From JBBSBL01 sp038251325 (lineage in GTDB: Bacteria > Actinomycetota > Thermoleophilia > Solirubrobacterales > Solirubrobacteraceae), in assembly GCA_038251325.1 (NCBI GenBank), contig JBBSBL010000016.1:1-48268 (forward strand): a DNA stretch of 48,268 nt, given 5' to 3'. The stretch's first letter is position 1, and each line of letters opens with the position of its first letter. Below, one piece after another: positions 30,355-38,698 of this stretch. The notes under the pieces were generated by a model, which was not told where the DNA came from, did not search any database, and saw nothing but the letters and a program-made list of their open reading frames with translations. A program made the translations under genes and the position numbers.

Positions 30355-33300
30355 GTGCCCCTCGCCCCCTTCACCCCCCGCGTCCGCGACTGGTTCTCCT
30401 CGGCCTTCGACGCCCCGACGGCGGCCCAGGAGCAGGCGTGGCCGGCGATCGCGTCGGGCGAGCACGTGCTCATCTCGGCGCCGACCGGGTCGGGCAAGAC
30501 GCTCGCGGCCTTTCTGTGGGGACTCGACCGCCTCGCCGCCGACTCCGAGCGCGAAGGCCCCGACCGCGAGCGGCGCACGCGGCTCGTCTACGTCTCGCCG
30601 CTGAAGGCGCTCTCCCACGACATCGAGCGCAACCTCCGCGCGCCCCTGCGCCGCATCGGCGCGGACCTGCGGGTCGGCCTGCGCACCGGCGACACGCCGC
30701 AGCGCGAGCGCGCGCGGATGCTGCGCGAGCCGCCCGACATCCTGATCACCACGCCGGAGTCGCTCTACCTCATGCTCACGTCCCGGGCGCGGGAGATCCT
30801 CGCGGGCGCGGAGTGGGTGATCGTCGACGAGATCCACGCCGTCGCGGGCACCAAGCGCGGCGCCCACCTCGCGCTGACGCTCGAGCGCCTCGAGGCCCTC
30901 GCCGAGCGGCCGGTCCAGCGCATCGCGCTCTCGGCCACCCAGAATCCGCTCGAGGAGGTCGGTCGCTTCCTCGTCGGCCCGCAGCGGAGCTGTCGGATCG
31001 TCGACACCGGCGTCCGCAAGCCGCTGGACCTGAAGATCCACGTCCCGGTCGAGTCGATGGTCGAGCCCGACCAGGGCCAGGACCTCGACCCGCTCGAGAG
31101 CGGCGAGGCGACCCGGCGCTCGATCTGGCCGACGATCTACCCCGAGCTGCTGAAGCTCGTCACCGAGCACACCTCGACGATCGTCTTCGTCAACAACCGC
31201 CGCGGCGCCGAGCGCCTCGCGCTGCGGCTGAACGAGCTGGCGAACGCCGACGCCCCCGACGACGCGCCGCCCCGCGAGATCGCCCGCGCTCACCACGGCT
31301 CGCTCGCGCGTGAGGAGCGGCTCGTGGTGGAGGAGCTGCTGAAGTCCGGCGAGCTGCCGTGCCTGGTGGCCACCTCGTCGCTCGAGCTCGGGATCGACAT
31401 GGGCGCCGTCGACCTCGTGCTCCAGGTCGAGTCGCCGAAGTCGGTCTCCCGCGGCCTGCAGCGCATCGGCCGGGCCGGCCACTCGGTCGGGGACACCTCC
31501 AAGGGCCGGATCTTCCCGAAGTTCCGCGGCGACCTGCTCGAGTGCGCGGTCGTCGCGCGACGGATGCGGGAGGGGCTGATCGAGTCGACGGTCGTGCCGC
31601 GCAACCCGCTCGACGTGCTGGCCCAGCAGGTCGTGGCGATGGCCGCGGCCGAGGAGCCGCTGGCGGTCGACGAGCTCTACGCGCGTGTCACGAGGACGCA
31701 CACGTACGCCGAGCTGTCCCGCGAGCAGCTCGAGAACGTGCTCGACATGCTCGACGGCCGCTATCCCTCCAGCGAGTTCTCCGAGCTGCGCCCGCGGATC
31801 GTCTGGGACCGGGTCGGCGGCACGATCCGCCCGCGCAAGGGCGCGCGCCAGCTCGCGGTGACCAACGCGGGCACCATCCCCGACCGCGGCCTCTACGCCG
31901 TCACGTTGCCCGACGGCCGGCGCGTCGGCGAGCTCGACGAGGAGATGGTCTACGAGGCTCGCCCGGGCCAGACCTTCCTGCTCGGCGCCTCGACGTGGCG
32001 GATCGAGGAGATCGGCCGCGACCGGGTGATCGTCACCCCGGCGCCCGGCCTGCCCGGCGCGGTGCCGTTCTGGCGCGGCGACTCGGTCGGCCGCCCGCGC
32101 GAGCTCGGCGAGGCGATCGGCGCGTTCGCCCGCGAGGCGGTGGACCGCAGCGCGGAGGAGCTCGAGGCCGACTACGACCTCGACCCGCGCGCGGCGAAGA
32201 ATCTGCTCGCCTTCCTGCGCGAGCAGCAGGAGGCCACGCGCGTCATCCCCAGCGACCGCACGATCGTCGTCGAGCGGTTCCGCGACGAGATCGGCGACTG
32301 GCGGCTCTGCGTGCTCTCGCCCTACGGCGGTCGCGTCCACGCCGCGTGGGGGCTCGCGCTCGCCGCCCGGCTGCGCGACGTCCACGGCCTGGAGTCCGAC
32401 GCGATCTGGTCCGACGACGGGATCATCGTGCACCTCCCCGACGCCGACGAGCCGCCCACCGCCGACCTCGTCCTCGTCGATCCCGACGAACTGGAAGACC
32501 TCGTGGTCGGCGAGCTCGGCGGCTCCGCGCTGTTCGGCGCGCGCTTCCGCGAGAACGCCGGGCGCGCGCTGCTCATCCCGCGCGCCTATCCGGGCAAGCG
32601 CACGCCGCTGTGGCAGCAGCGGCTGAAGTCGCAGTCGCTGCTGGAGGTCGCCAAGCGCTACGGCGAGTTCCCGATCGTTTTGGAGACCTACCGCGAGTGC
32701 CTGCGCGACGTGCTCGACGTGCCGGGCACGCGCGATCTGCTGGCGAAGATCCATCGCCGCGAGCTCTCGCTCGTCGAGGTCGAGACGCCGACCGCCTCGC
32801 CCTTCGCCTCCTCGCTGCTCTTCGACTACGTCGCGACCTACATGTACGAGGGCGACACGCCGAACGCCGAGCGGCGCGCCGCCGCGCTCTCGCTCGACCG
32901 CGACCTCCTGCGCGAGCTGCTGGGCCAGGAGGAGCTGCGCGAGCTCATCGACCCGGGCGCGCTGGAGAGCGTCGAGGCCGACCTCCAGCACCGCTCCGAG
33001 CGGATGCGCGCGGCGAACCGCGACGCCCTGCACGACGTGCTGCGCCGGGTCGGCGACCTGAGTGTCGTCGAGACCGGCGAGCGGGTGCTCGCCGGCCTGG
33101 ACCCCGCGGCGATGCTCGAGGACCTCGCGCGCGAGCGCCGCGCGGTGCGGGTGCGGATCGGGGGCGAGCCGCGCTGGATCGCCGCCCAGGACGCCGGGCT
33201 CTACCGCGACGCGCTCGGGGCGGTCCCGCCCGGCGGCCTTCCGGAGGCGTTCCTCGCCGACGTGCCCGACGCGCTCGTCGCGCTGCTGCGGCGCTACGGA

Positions 33301-34752
33301 GCCACCCACGGGCCGTTCACCACCGAGGAGGTGACGGCCCGCTACGCGCTCGACCCCGGGCCCGCCCTGCGGGAGCTCGAGCGCGACGGCGTCCTCGTGC
33401 GCGGCGAGCTGAGGCCCGGCGGCACGATGCGGGAGTGGTGCGACGCCGAGGTGCTGCGCCGCCTGCGCCGCGCGTCGCTCGCCGCGCTGCGCCAGGAGAT
33501 CGAGCCCGCCGACCAGCGCGCGTTCGCCCGCTTCGCGGCGAGCTGGCAGGGCGTCGATCGCCACCCGGCCTCGGGCGCCGGGATCGACCGGCTGCGCGAG
33601 GTGCTCGTCCCGCTTCAGGGTCTCGCCCTGCCCGCCGCGGCCTGGGAGCGCGACGTCCTGCCGCGGCGTGTGGGCGCCCACTCGCCGGCGTGGCTCGACC
33701 AGCTCTGCGCGGCCGGGGAGGTCGTGTGGCTCGGCGCCGGCGCGCTCGGCCGCAACACCGGCCGCGTCGCGCTCTACTTCCGCGAGGACGTGGCGCTGCT
33801 CGGCGCCCCCGGCCGTCGCGGCGACCCGCCCGCCGAGCCGGAGCACGAGCTGCTGCGCGCGCGCCTCACCGCCGGGGCGTGCTTCTTCACCGACCTGCTC
33901 GCCGACGTCGAGCTCGTCCCGGAGGCGCTGCAGGAGGCGCTCTGGGACCTCGTCTGGGCGGGCGAGGTGACCAACGACGCGTGGGCGCCGCTGCGCGCGC
34001 CGCGGCTCACCCTGGCCCGCGCCCAGCGCGAGGCCGGGCGCCGGCGCGGCGGACGGCGCTTCGGCACGCGGCGCGCGGGTTCGAGCGCGCAGGTGCAGGG
34101 CCGCTGGTCGCTCACCGCGCCGCTGCTGCGCGTCGAGCCGGATCCGGCCGAGCGCCGCCGGGCGGTGGCCGAGCTGATGCTTGAGCGCCACGGCATCCTC
34201 ACCCGCGAGCAGGTCCTGGCCGAGGGCTACCCGGGCGGGTTCTCGGCCCTCTACCCGGCGTTGGGGCAGCTCGAGACGCTCGGGATCGCGCGGCGCGGCT
34301 ACTTCGTCGAGGGGCTCGGCGGCGCGCAGTTCGCGCTGCCGGGCGCGGTCGAGCGGCTGCGGGCGCAGCGCGAGGACGACGCCGAGCGCCCGGTCGTGCT
34401 CGCCGCCACCGATCCGGCTCAGCCCTACGGCGCGGCGCTGCCGTGGCCGCGGCGGGAGGACGAGCCGCGTCGCCCGTCGCGCACCGACGGCGCCACCGTC
34501 GTGCTCACCGGCGGGGAGCCGGTGCTCCATCTCGACCGCGGCGGACGGGCGCTGCAGACGCTGGTCGATGACGACGACCCCCGCCTCGTGCCCGCGCTCG
34601 AGGCCCTGGCCGACCACGTCCGCGCCGGGCGCCTGAAGCGGATCTCGCTCGAGCGCGTCGACGGAGAGCCCGTGGTCGGCTCGGCGCTGGAGCCGGTGTT
34701 GATCGACCTCGGCTTCCGTGCCGGGCCGCGAAAGCTGGTCCTGAGCGCATAG
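30355..34752 (+). CDS. lhr: Lhr, large helicase-related protein (DEIH ATPase)
   Basis: 1465 residues, full length for bacterial Lhr (about 1450-1540). A 3'-5' single-stranded-DNA-dependent ATPase and helicase that prefers RNA:DNA hybrids and takes part in DNA repair. Walker A SAPTGSGKT is at 41-49, motif II DEIH at 158-161, motif III SATQNP, and motif VI QRIGRAGHS later. The Lhr core (helicase, winged helix, about 1-860) is followed by the long C-terminal domain, which in related proteins is a uracil glycosylase-like and tetramerising region. It is followed after 54 bases by nei, the same order as lhr-nei in Mycobacterium. Confidence 0.95.
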   Translation: MPLAPFTPRVRDWFSSAFDAPTAAQEQAWPAIASGEHVLISAPTGSGKTLAAFLWGLDRLAADSEREGPDRERRTRLVYVSPLKALSHDIERNLRAPLRRIGADLRVGLRTGDTPQRERARMLREPPDILITTPESLYLMLTSRAREILAGAEWVIVDEIHAVAGTKRGAHLALTLERLEALAERPVQRIALSATQNPLEEVGRFLVGPQRSCRIVDTGVRKPLDLKIHVPVESMVEPDQGQDLDPLESGEATRRSIWPTIYPELLKLVTEHTSTIVFVNNRRGAERLALRLNELANADAPDDAPPREIARAHHGSLAREERLVVEELLKSGELPCLVATSSLELGIDMGAVDLVLQVESPKSVSRGLQRIGRAGHSVGDTSKGRIFPKFRGDLLECAVVARRMREGLIESTVVPRNPLDVLAQQVVAMAAAEEPLAVDELYARVTRTHTYAELSREQLENVLDMLDGRYPSSEFSELRPRIVWDRVGGTIRPRKGARQLAVTNAGTIPDRGLYAVTLPDGRRVGELDEEMVYEARPGQTFLLGASTWRIEEIGRDRVIVTPAPGLPGAVPFWRGDSVGRPRELGEAIGAFAREAVDRSAEELEADYDLDPRAAKNLLAFLREQQEATRVIPSDRTIVVERFRDEIGDWRLCVLSPYGGRVHAAWGLALAARLRDVHGLESDAIWSDDGIIVHLPDADEPPTADLVLVDPDELEDLVVGELGGSALFGARFRENAGRALLIPRAYPGKRTPLWQQRLKSQSLLEVAKRYGEFPIVLETYRECLRDVLDVPGTRDLLAKIHRRELSLVEVETPTASPFASSLLFDYVATYMYEGDTPNAERRAAALSLDRDLLRELLGQEELRELIDPGALESVEADLQHRSERMRAANRDALHDVLRRVGDLSVVETGERVLAGLDPAAMLEDLARERRAVRVRIGGEPRWIAAQDAGLYRDALGAVPPGGLPEAFLADVPDALVALLRRYGATHGPFTTEEVTARYALDPGPALRELERDGVLVRGELRPGGTMREWCDAEVLRRLRRASLAALRQEIEPADQRAFARFAASWQGVDRHPASGAGIDRLREVLVPLQGLALPAAAWERDVLPRRVGAHSPAWLDQLCAAGEVVWLGAGALGRNTGRVALYFREDVALLGAPGRRGDPPAEPEHELLRARLTAGACFFTDLLADVELVPEALQEALWDLVWAGEVTNDAWAPLRAPRLTLARAQREAGRRRGGRRFGTRRAGSSAQVQGRWSLTAPLLRVEPDPAERRRAVAELMLERHGILTREQVLAEGYPGGFSALYPALGQLETLGIARRGYFVEGLGGAQFALPGAVERLRAQREDDAERPVVLAATDPAQPYGAALPWPRREDEPRRPSRTDGATVVLTGGEPVLHLDRGGRALQTLVDDDDPRLVPALEALADHVRAGRLKRISLERVDGEPVVGSALEPVLIDLGFRAGPRKLVLSA

Positions 34753-34794
34753 GGCCGGGGCGCCGGGTCATCCCGTGCCCATCCGCGCGCGCCC

Positions 34795-34800
34795 TACCCT
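34795..34800 (+). promoter_or_regulatory. -10 hexamer TACCCT for nei
   Basis: Ends six bases before the ATG at 34807; exact leaderless spacing. Confidence 0.5.
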
Positions 34801-34806
34801 TGGCCC

Positions 34807-35583
34807 ATGCCCGAGGGGGACACGATCGCGTGGGCCGCCAAGCGGATGCGCCCGGTGCTGGTCGGCGCCGCCCCGGAGGCCGTCGAGACGCCGCAACGCC
34901 GCCACGGCCATGACCGCTGGCCCGAGCGGCTGGCCGGTCGAGCGGTCACGAGCGTCGACACGCACGGGAAGCACCTCTTCCTCCGCTTCGAGGGCGGCCT
35001 CACACTGCACTCCCACCTGCGGATGACCGGGGCGTGGGCGGTCTACCGCCACGGCGCGCGCTGGCGCCGCGCGCCCCGGCGCGCCTGGCTCGTGCTGCGC
35101 AGCCGCGGGCACGCCGTCGTCGAGTTCGACGGGCCGGTGCTCGAGCTCATGACCGAGTCGCGGCGGCGCTTCGACCTCCGCCTCGCCCAGCTTGGCCCGG
35201 ACGTCCTCGCGGAGGACTTCGACACGGCGCGCTTCCTCCGCCGCCTGCGCGAGGACGACCCGACGCGCGGGTTCGGCGACGCGCTGCTCGACCAGCGCAC
35301 GGTCGCGGGCATCGGCAACCTCTGGAAGGCAGAGGCGTGTTGGGCCGCGGAGCTCGATCCGTGGCGCGCGACCCGCGACGTCGGCGACGAGGAGGCGGCG
35401 CGGGCGATCGAGCTCGTGCGCCCACGGATGCGGCGCTCGGCCGAGACGGGTCACGACCAGCGCGAGCGCCGGGTCTACGACCGCGCCGGGCGACCGTGCC
35501 CGCGCTGCGGCGGCCGGATCCGCGCGCGGGGCCAGGGCGACGACAACCGCACGACCTTCTGGTGCTCCGGATGCCAGCGATGA
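34807..35583 (+). CDS. nei: Fpg/Nei-family DNA glycosylase (endonuclease VIII-like)
   Basis: 258 residues. A bifunctional glycosylase/AP lyase for oxidised bases. After Met removal, Pro2 is the Schiff-base nucleophile and Glu3 the acid (MPEGDTI; the Asp-Thr is Nei-like, not Fpg). LHSHLRMTGAW and LDQRTVAGIGNLWKAEACW (helix-two-turn-helix) are conserved. The C-terminal zinc finger has CPRCGG and CSGCQ, with Arg in NRTTFWC entering DNA. Adjacent to lhr as in mycobacteria, suggesting a shared repair role. Confidence 0.93.
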   Translation: MPEGDTIAWAAKRMRPVLVGAAPEAVETPQRRHGHDRWPERLAGRAVTSVDTHGKHLFLRFEGGLTLHSHLRMTGAWAVYRHGARWRRAPRRAWLVLRSRGHAVVEFDGPVLELMTESRRRFDLRLAQLGPDVLAEDFDTARFLRRLREDDPTRGFGDALLDQRTVAGIGNLWKAEACWAAELDPWRATRDVGDEEAARAIELVRPRMRRSAETGHDQRERRVYDRAGRPCPRCGGRIRARGQGDDNRTTFWCSGCQR

Positions 35584-35608
35584 GCCGACCCGACCACCGA
35601 GGCGAGCG

Positions 35609-36346
35609 ATGACCCCGCTGATCCGCGTCGGCCACAAGGGCGCCGACCTCATCGCGCCCGGCAACACCGTCGAGAGCTTCGACGCCGCGCTCGCCCACGG
35701 GGTCGACATGATCGAGTTCGACGTGCTGCCCGAGCGCTACCGCGACCGCGGTGGCCGCCTGCTGCTGGCCCACGACTACCGCGACGCCCGGGGCCGCGAG
35801 CCGCTGACGCTCGAGGCGGGCCTCGACCATCTCGCCGCGCCCCCCTTCTCCGATCTCCGGCTCGACGTGGATCTCAAGCTCCCCGGCTATGAGTCGCGGG
35901 TCGTCGCCGCGCTGCGCGAGCGCGGGCTGGTCGACCGCGCGCTCGTCTCCAGCCAGTACGTCGAGAGCCTCGACGCCGTTCGTCGCGAGGAGCCGCGCCT
36001 GCGCCTCGGGTGGTCGGTCCCCAAGGCGCGGCGCGACTACACGAACTCGAAGCTGTGGCTGCTGCCCGCGCTCGGCATGCTCGCCGCGCTGCGCGCCTGG
36101 GTGCCGCGCCGGGCGGCGCGCGACCTCCGCGCGAGACGCATCGACGCGGTCATGAGCCACTGGCGGTTGGTCACGCCGGCCCTGGTCGCCGCGGTGCGGG
36201 AGGGCGGCGGCGAGCTCTACGTCTGGACCGTCGACGAGCGGCCGCGCATCCGCGAGCTCGCGGCGCTCGGCGTGACCGGCGTCATCACGAACGACCCGCG
36301 CCTCTTCGACGGGCTCGAGCCGGCGTCGGCGCCGGCCCTCGGATGA
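35609..36346 (+). CDS. Glycerophosphodiester phosphodiesterase family protein
   Basis: 245 residues, TIM-barrel GDPD fold. It hydrolyses glycerophosphodiesters to glycerol-3-phosphate and an alcohol. The N-terminal VGHKGADLIAPGNTVESFDA holds the catalytic His (normally HRG; here HKG, a common variation), and MIEFDVLPE supplies the metal-binding Glu/Asp. LLLAHDYR carries the second His. No signal peptide is seen, so cytoplasmic. It starts 25 bases after nei with a weak GAGGCGAG site. Its last 62 bases overlap, tail to tail, a secreted-protein gene on the other strand. Confidence 0.85.
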   Translation: MTPLIRVGHKGADLIAPGNTVESFDAALAHGVDMIEFDVLPERYRDRGGRLLLAHDYRDARGREPLTLEAGLDHLAAPPFSDLRLDVDLKLPGYESRVVAALRERGLVDRALVSSQYVESLDAVRREEPRLRLGWSVPKARRDYTNSKLWLLPALGMLAALRAWVPRRAARDLRARRIDAVMSHWRLVTPALVAAVREGGGELYVWTVDERPRIRELAALGVTGVITNDPRLFDGLEPASAPALG

Positions 36347-36887
36347 CGCAGCGCGCGGCGCTGTAGCCCTTGGGGTCCGACCCGGCCGACGGCCGCCGCC
36401 CGGCGGTCGTGGCACGGCGCAGGCGCAGCAGCGTGTGGCGCCCCTCGCGCCACTCGAAGGTCACGAGCCCGCGGAACGTCAGGCGCTCGCCGGCCGGCGC
36501 GGGCACGCTCCAGGTCACCCCGGTCTCCTGCCACGCGACCCTCGCCGAGCCGAGCGCGATGCGAGCCGGCGGCCGCGCGTCGCGCCACCGATGGGCGTCG
36601 CGGCGGTAGTACTGCACGCGGAACGCCATGACGAGCGATCCCGTTCGGTGCGCGCCCGGCATCGAGGCGCGCAGTCCGACGCGGTCCGGACGGCGCGCGC
36701 TGTCGCAGACGTTGATCGTCGCCCACAGCCGCGGCGAGCGCCGCAGCGCGAGCGTCGTCACCCGCGGCGCCGGGCGGGGCTTCGCCGAGTGGCGTCGCGC
36801 GGCGGCCGCAGCCGGGCCGGCGGGCCCGATCGCGAAGAGCAGCGCGGGCACGAGCACAGCCACGACTGAACGCGGGAGGCGGGACAC
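36285..36887 (-). CDS. Secreted protein of unknown function
   Basis: 200 residues beginning with a GTG at 36887. A Sec-type signal occupies about residues 1-30 (RLPRSVVAVLVPALLFAIGP, ending in AAAA). The mature part is beta-rich with two Cys (61 in ATINVCDSA and 180 in SAARCVIRG) that may pair. No domain recognised; I recall similar short secreted proteins in Solirubrobacterales, unverified. A TATGTT hexamer six bases before the GTG supports this start. The last 20 codons overlap the GDPD gene end. Divergent from the Crp-type regulator 78 bases away. Confidence 0.7.
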   Translation of the reverse strand: MSRLPRSVVAVLVPALLFAIGPAGPAAAAARRHSAKPRPAPRVTTLALRRSPRLWATINVCDSARRPDRVGLRASMPGAHRTGSLVMAFRVQYYRRDAHRWRDARPPARIALGSARVAWQETGVTWSVPAPAGERLTFRGLVTFEWREGRHTLLRLRRATTAGRRPSAGSDPKGYSAARCVIRGPAPTPARARRRGAGRS

Positions 36888-36893
36888 GCGGCC

Positions 36894-36899
36894 AACATA
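36894..36899 (-). promoter_or_regulatory. -10 hexamer TATGTT for secreted-protein gene
   Basis: Minus strand, six bases before the GTG at 36887; leaderless spacing. Confidence 0.5.
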
Positions 36900-36965
36900 C
36901 CGGCCACCCGCCGGCCGCTCGCCGGTCGGCTCGACACCGGGGCCGCGCCGTGGTACCAACCCGGC

Positions 36966-37661
36966 GTGGCCGGGAGCGACGAGGACAGCGCGGCGCTTCT
37001 CGCCCGCGTGCCGGTGTTCGAGACGCTCGGGCCCGACGAGCTCGCCCGCGTGGTCGAGGTCGCCGTGCCCCGGCGATTCGAGGCCGGCAGCGTCGTGTTC
37101 CGCGAGGGCGACGAGAGCGACACCTGCTACGTCATCCGGGCCGGCCACGCGCGAGCGATCCGCGAGCATCCCGACGGGCGGACGATCACGCTCGCCAACT
37201 TCGGGCCGGGCGACATCTTCGGCGAGCTCGCGATGTTCGACGACGAGCGCCGCTCGGCCACCGTGGAGGTGCTCGACGACCTCGCTGCGGTGGCGATCCT
37301 CGGCCCCGACATGCGACGGCTCATGCGCGAGCACTCGGAGATCGCGGCCCAGCTCGTGGTCTCACTCGGGCGCCGCCTGCGGGAGGCGAACCGCCGGATC
37401 GCCCGCCAGTCCTTCCAGACGGTGCAGAGCCGCGTCGCCTCCGCGCTGCGGGAGCTCGCCGCGAACGCGGAAGGGGAGGGCGGCGGGGACGTCAACGTGC
37501 GGGTGAGCGCGACCCAGTCCGTAATCGCGCAGCTCGCCGGCTCCTCGCGCGAGTCGGCAAGCCGCTTCCTGGCCGAGCTCGAGCGCGCGGGCGTGATCGT
37601 CCAGGGCCGCGGGGAGCTCACCGTCGTGGACCCGTCCGCGCTCGACCGCTACGTCTTCTGA
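36966..37661 (+). CDS. Crp/Fnr-family transcriptional regulator
   Basis: 231 residues starting at GTG. The cyclic-nucleotide-binding fold is at about 10-130 (FEAGSVVFREGDESDTCYVI, FGPGDIFGELAMFDDERRSA), where GELAMFD plus ARRSA-like spacing (Arg before Ser-Ala) fits the phosphate-binding cassette of cAMP/cGMP receptors. A dimer helix follows, then a winged helix at about 170-215 with ATQSVIAQLAGSSRESASRF. No Fe-S cysteines are present, so it is Crp-like rather than Fnr-like. A TACCAA hexamer sits six bases before the start. Confidence 0.9.
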   Translation: MAGSDEDSAALLARVPVFETLGPDELARVVEVAVPRRFEAGSVVFREGDESDTCYVIRAGHARAIREHPDGRTITLANFGPGDIFGELAMFDDERRSATVEVLDDLAAVAILGPDMRRLMREHSEIAAQLVVSLGRRLREANRRIARQSFQTVQSRVASALRELAANAEGEGGGDVNVRVSATQSVIAQLAGSSRESASRFLAELERAGVIVQGRGELTVVDPSALDRYVF

Positions 37662-37684
37662 CCCGCGAGAGGGGCTCGCCCGGA

Positions 37685-37690
37685 TAGCGT
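37685..37690 (+). promoter_or_regulatory. -10 hexamer TAGCGT for Nudix gene
   Basis: Ends nine bases before the ATG at 37700; no ribosome binding site. Confidence 0.5.
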
Positions 37691-37699
37691 CCGAGCCCG

Positions 37700-38137
37700 A
37701 TGGCCCGCGATGCCAAGCCCACCGAACGCTCCGCCGGCGGCGTCGTCCTCCGCGACGGCCAGGTCGCCGTGATCGTGCCGCGCAAGCGGGCGGCCGACGG
37801 GCGGTCGGTGCTCGGCCTGCCCAAGGGCCACCTCGACCCCGGGGAGACGGCCGAGCAGGCGGCCATCCGCGAGGTCCGCGAGGAGACCGGGCTCGAGACC
37901 GAGCTCGTCGCCCGCCTCGGGGATGTCCGCTACTGGTACCAGCGCAAGGGCCGGCGGATCCGCAAGTCCGTCGTCTTCTACCTCTTCGCCTACCGGTCGG
38001 GGTCGGTGGAGGACCACGACGACGAGATCGAGGAGGTCCGCTGGCTGCCGCTCGCCGAGGCGGCGCGCCAACTCTCCTATCCGGGTGAGCGGGACATGGT
38101 CGAGCGCGCGATCGCTCGGGCCCAGGGCGATCGGTAG
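37700..38137 (+). CDS. Nudix hydrolase
   Basis: 145 residues. The complete Nudix box GHLDPGETAEQAAIREVREE, followed by TGL, matches GX5EX7REUXEEXGU. The preceding RSAGGVVLRDGQVAVI and GLPKGH are typical of the Ap4A hydrolase/MutT-like branch of actinobacteria. It hydrolyses a nucleoside diphosphate linked to another group; the actual substrate is open (dinucleoside polyphosphate or oxidised nucleotide). The TAG stop is also the first half of the -10 hexamer of the next gene. Confidence 0.9.
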   Translation: MARDAKPTERSAGGVVLRDGQVAVIVPRKRAADGRSVLGLPKGHLDPGETAEQAAIREVREETGLETELVARLGDVRYWYQRKGRRIRKSVVFYLFAYRSGSVEDHDDEIEEVRWLPLAEAARQLSYPGERDMVERAIARAQGDR

Positions 38138-38140
38138 GCT
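38135..38140 (+). promoter_or_regulatory. -10 hexamer TAGGCT for ASCH gene
   Basis: Overlaps the Nudix stop codon and ends eight bases before the GTG at 38149. Confidence 0.45.
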
Positions 38141-38148
38141 GCGGCCGC

Positions 38149-38547
38149 GTGCGGGTCCTGAACTTCTACTCGGCGGTCTTCGCCGACCAGCTGCGCAACG
38201 GGCGCAAGACCGCGACGATCCGCCTCGGCGACAAGTCGCACAAATACCAGAAGAACGAGCTGGTGCTCGTGACGATCGGCTACCAGCACTCCCCACGGGA
38301 GAAGATCTTTTCCGCGGTGATCGACCAGGTCGAGGTCAAGCGGATCTCCGACCTCTCGCCGCGCGACATCGAGCACGACAACCCGGAGTTCCGCCGGGTC
38401 GAGGAGATGGTGCACTTCCTCGAGCAGATCTACGGGCGCAAAGTCGCCACCGACGACGTCGTCACGGTCGTGCGCTTCTCGAAGATCGTCGAGAACCCGC
38501 CGGAGATCCGCAGCCGGATGCACGGCCTCGGCGGCGCGCAGAACTGA
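38149..38547 (+). CDS. ASCH-domain protein (putative RNA-binding)
   Basis: 132 residues from a GTG: VRVLNFYSAVFADQLRNGRK, TATIRLGDKSHKYQKNE, VTIGYQHSPREKIFSAVIDQ, VEVKRISDLSPRDIEHDNPE. The GRKTATIR segment and a beta-barrel pattern are those of ASCH/PUA-like proteins, expected to bind RNA or modified nucleotides; the biological role is unknown. The start follows the hexamer shared with the Nudix stop. Upstream of groES with two CIRCE operators between. Confidence 0.75.
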   Translation: MRVLNFYSAVFADQLRNGRKTATIRLGDKSHKYQKNELVLVTIGYQHSPREKIFSAVIDQVEVKRISDLSPRDIEHDNPEFRRVEEMVHFLEQIYGRKVATDDVVTVVRFSKIVENPPEIRSRMHGLGGAQN

Positions 38548-38567
38548 CGCCGCCCCGGGGCGCGGCG

Positions 38568-38594
38568 CTGGCACTCGCTGCCCCGGAGTGCCGA
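38568..38594. promoter_or_regulatory. CIRCE operator 1 (HrcA site), upstream
   Basis: CTGGCACTC-N9-GAGTGCCGA with a perfect 7-bp core GGCACTC/GAGTGCC and the exact nine-base spacer of CIRCE. It lies just upstream of the -35 of the groES promoter. Confidence 0.85.
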
Positions 38595-38600
38595 GCGCGG

Positions 38601-38629
38601 GTTGCCGGCCCCCGCTGGGCCGCTATAGT
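38601..38629 (+). promoter_or_regulatory. groES promoter
   Basis: -35 TTGCCG at 38602-38607 and -10 TATAGT at 38624-38629, 16 bases apart. It lies between the two CIRCE elements, so HrcA bound at both sites would bracket the polymerase. Confidence 0.75.
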
Positions 38630-38639
38630 CGACCGCAGC

Positions 38640-38666
38640 CTGGCACTCTGCCGCTGTGAGTGCCAA
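38640..38666. promoter_or_regulatory. CIRCE operator 2 (HrcA site), downstream
   Basis: CTGGCACTC-N9-GAGTGCCAA, 8 paired bases with the standard spacer. It covers the region from about +4 of the expected transcript. Confidence 0.92.
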
Positions 38667-38698
38667 ATCGCACAACGATCCGACCCGGAGGTCCATTC

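Noticed and set aside
30187..34617. Very long minus-strand open frame (about 1476 codons) opposite lhr
   Set aside because: It is the antisense shadow of a well-conserved helicase; the sequence is a low-complexity Arg/Gly/Asp mix without any motif.
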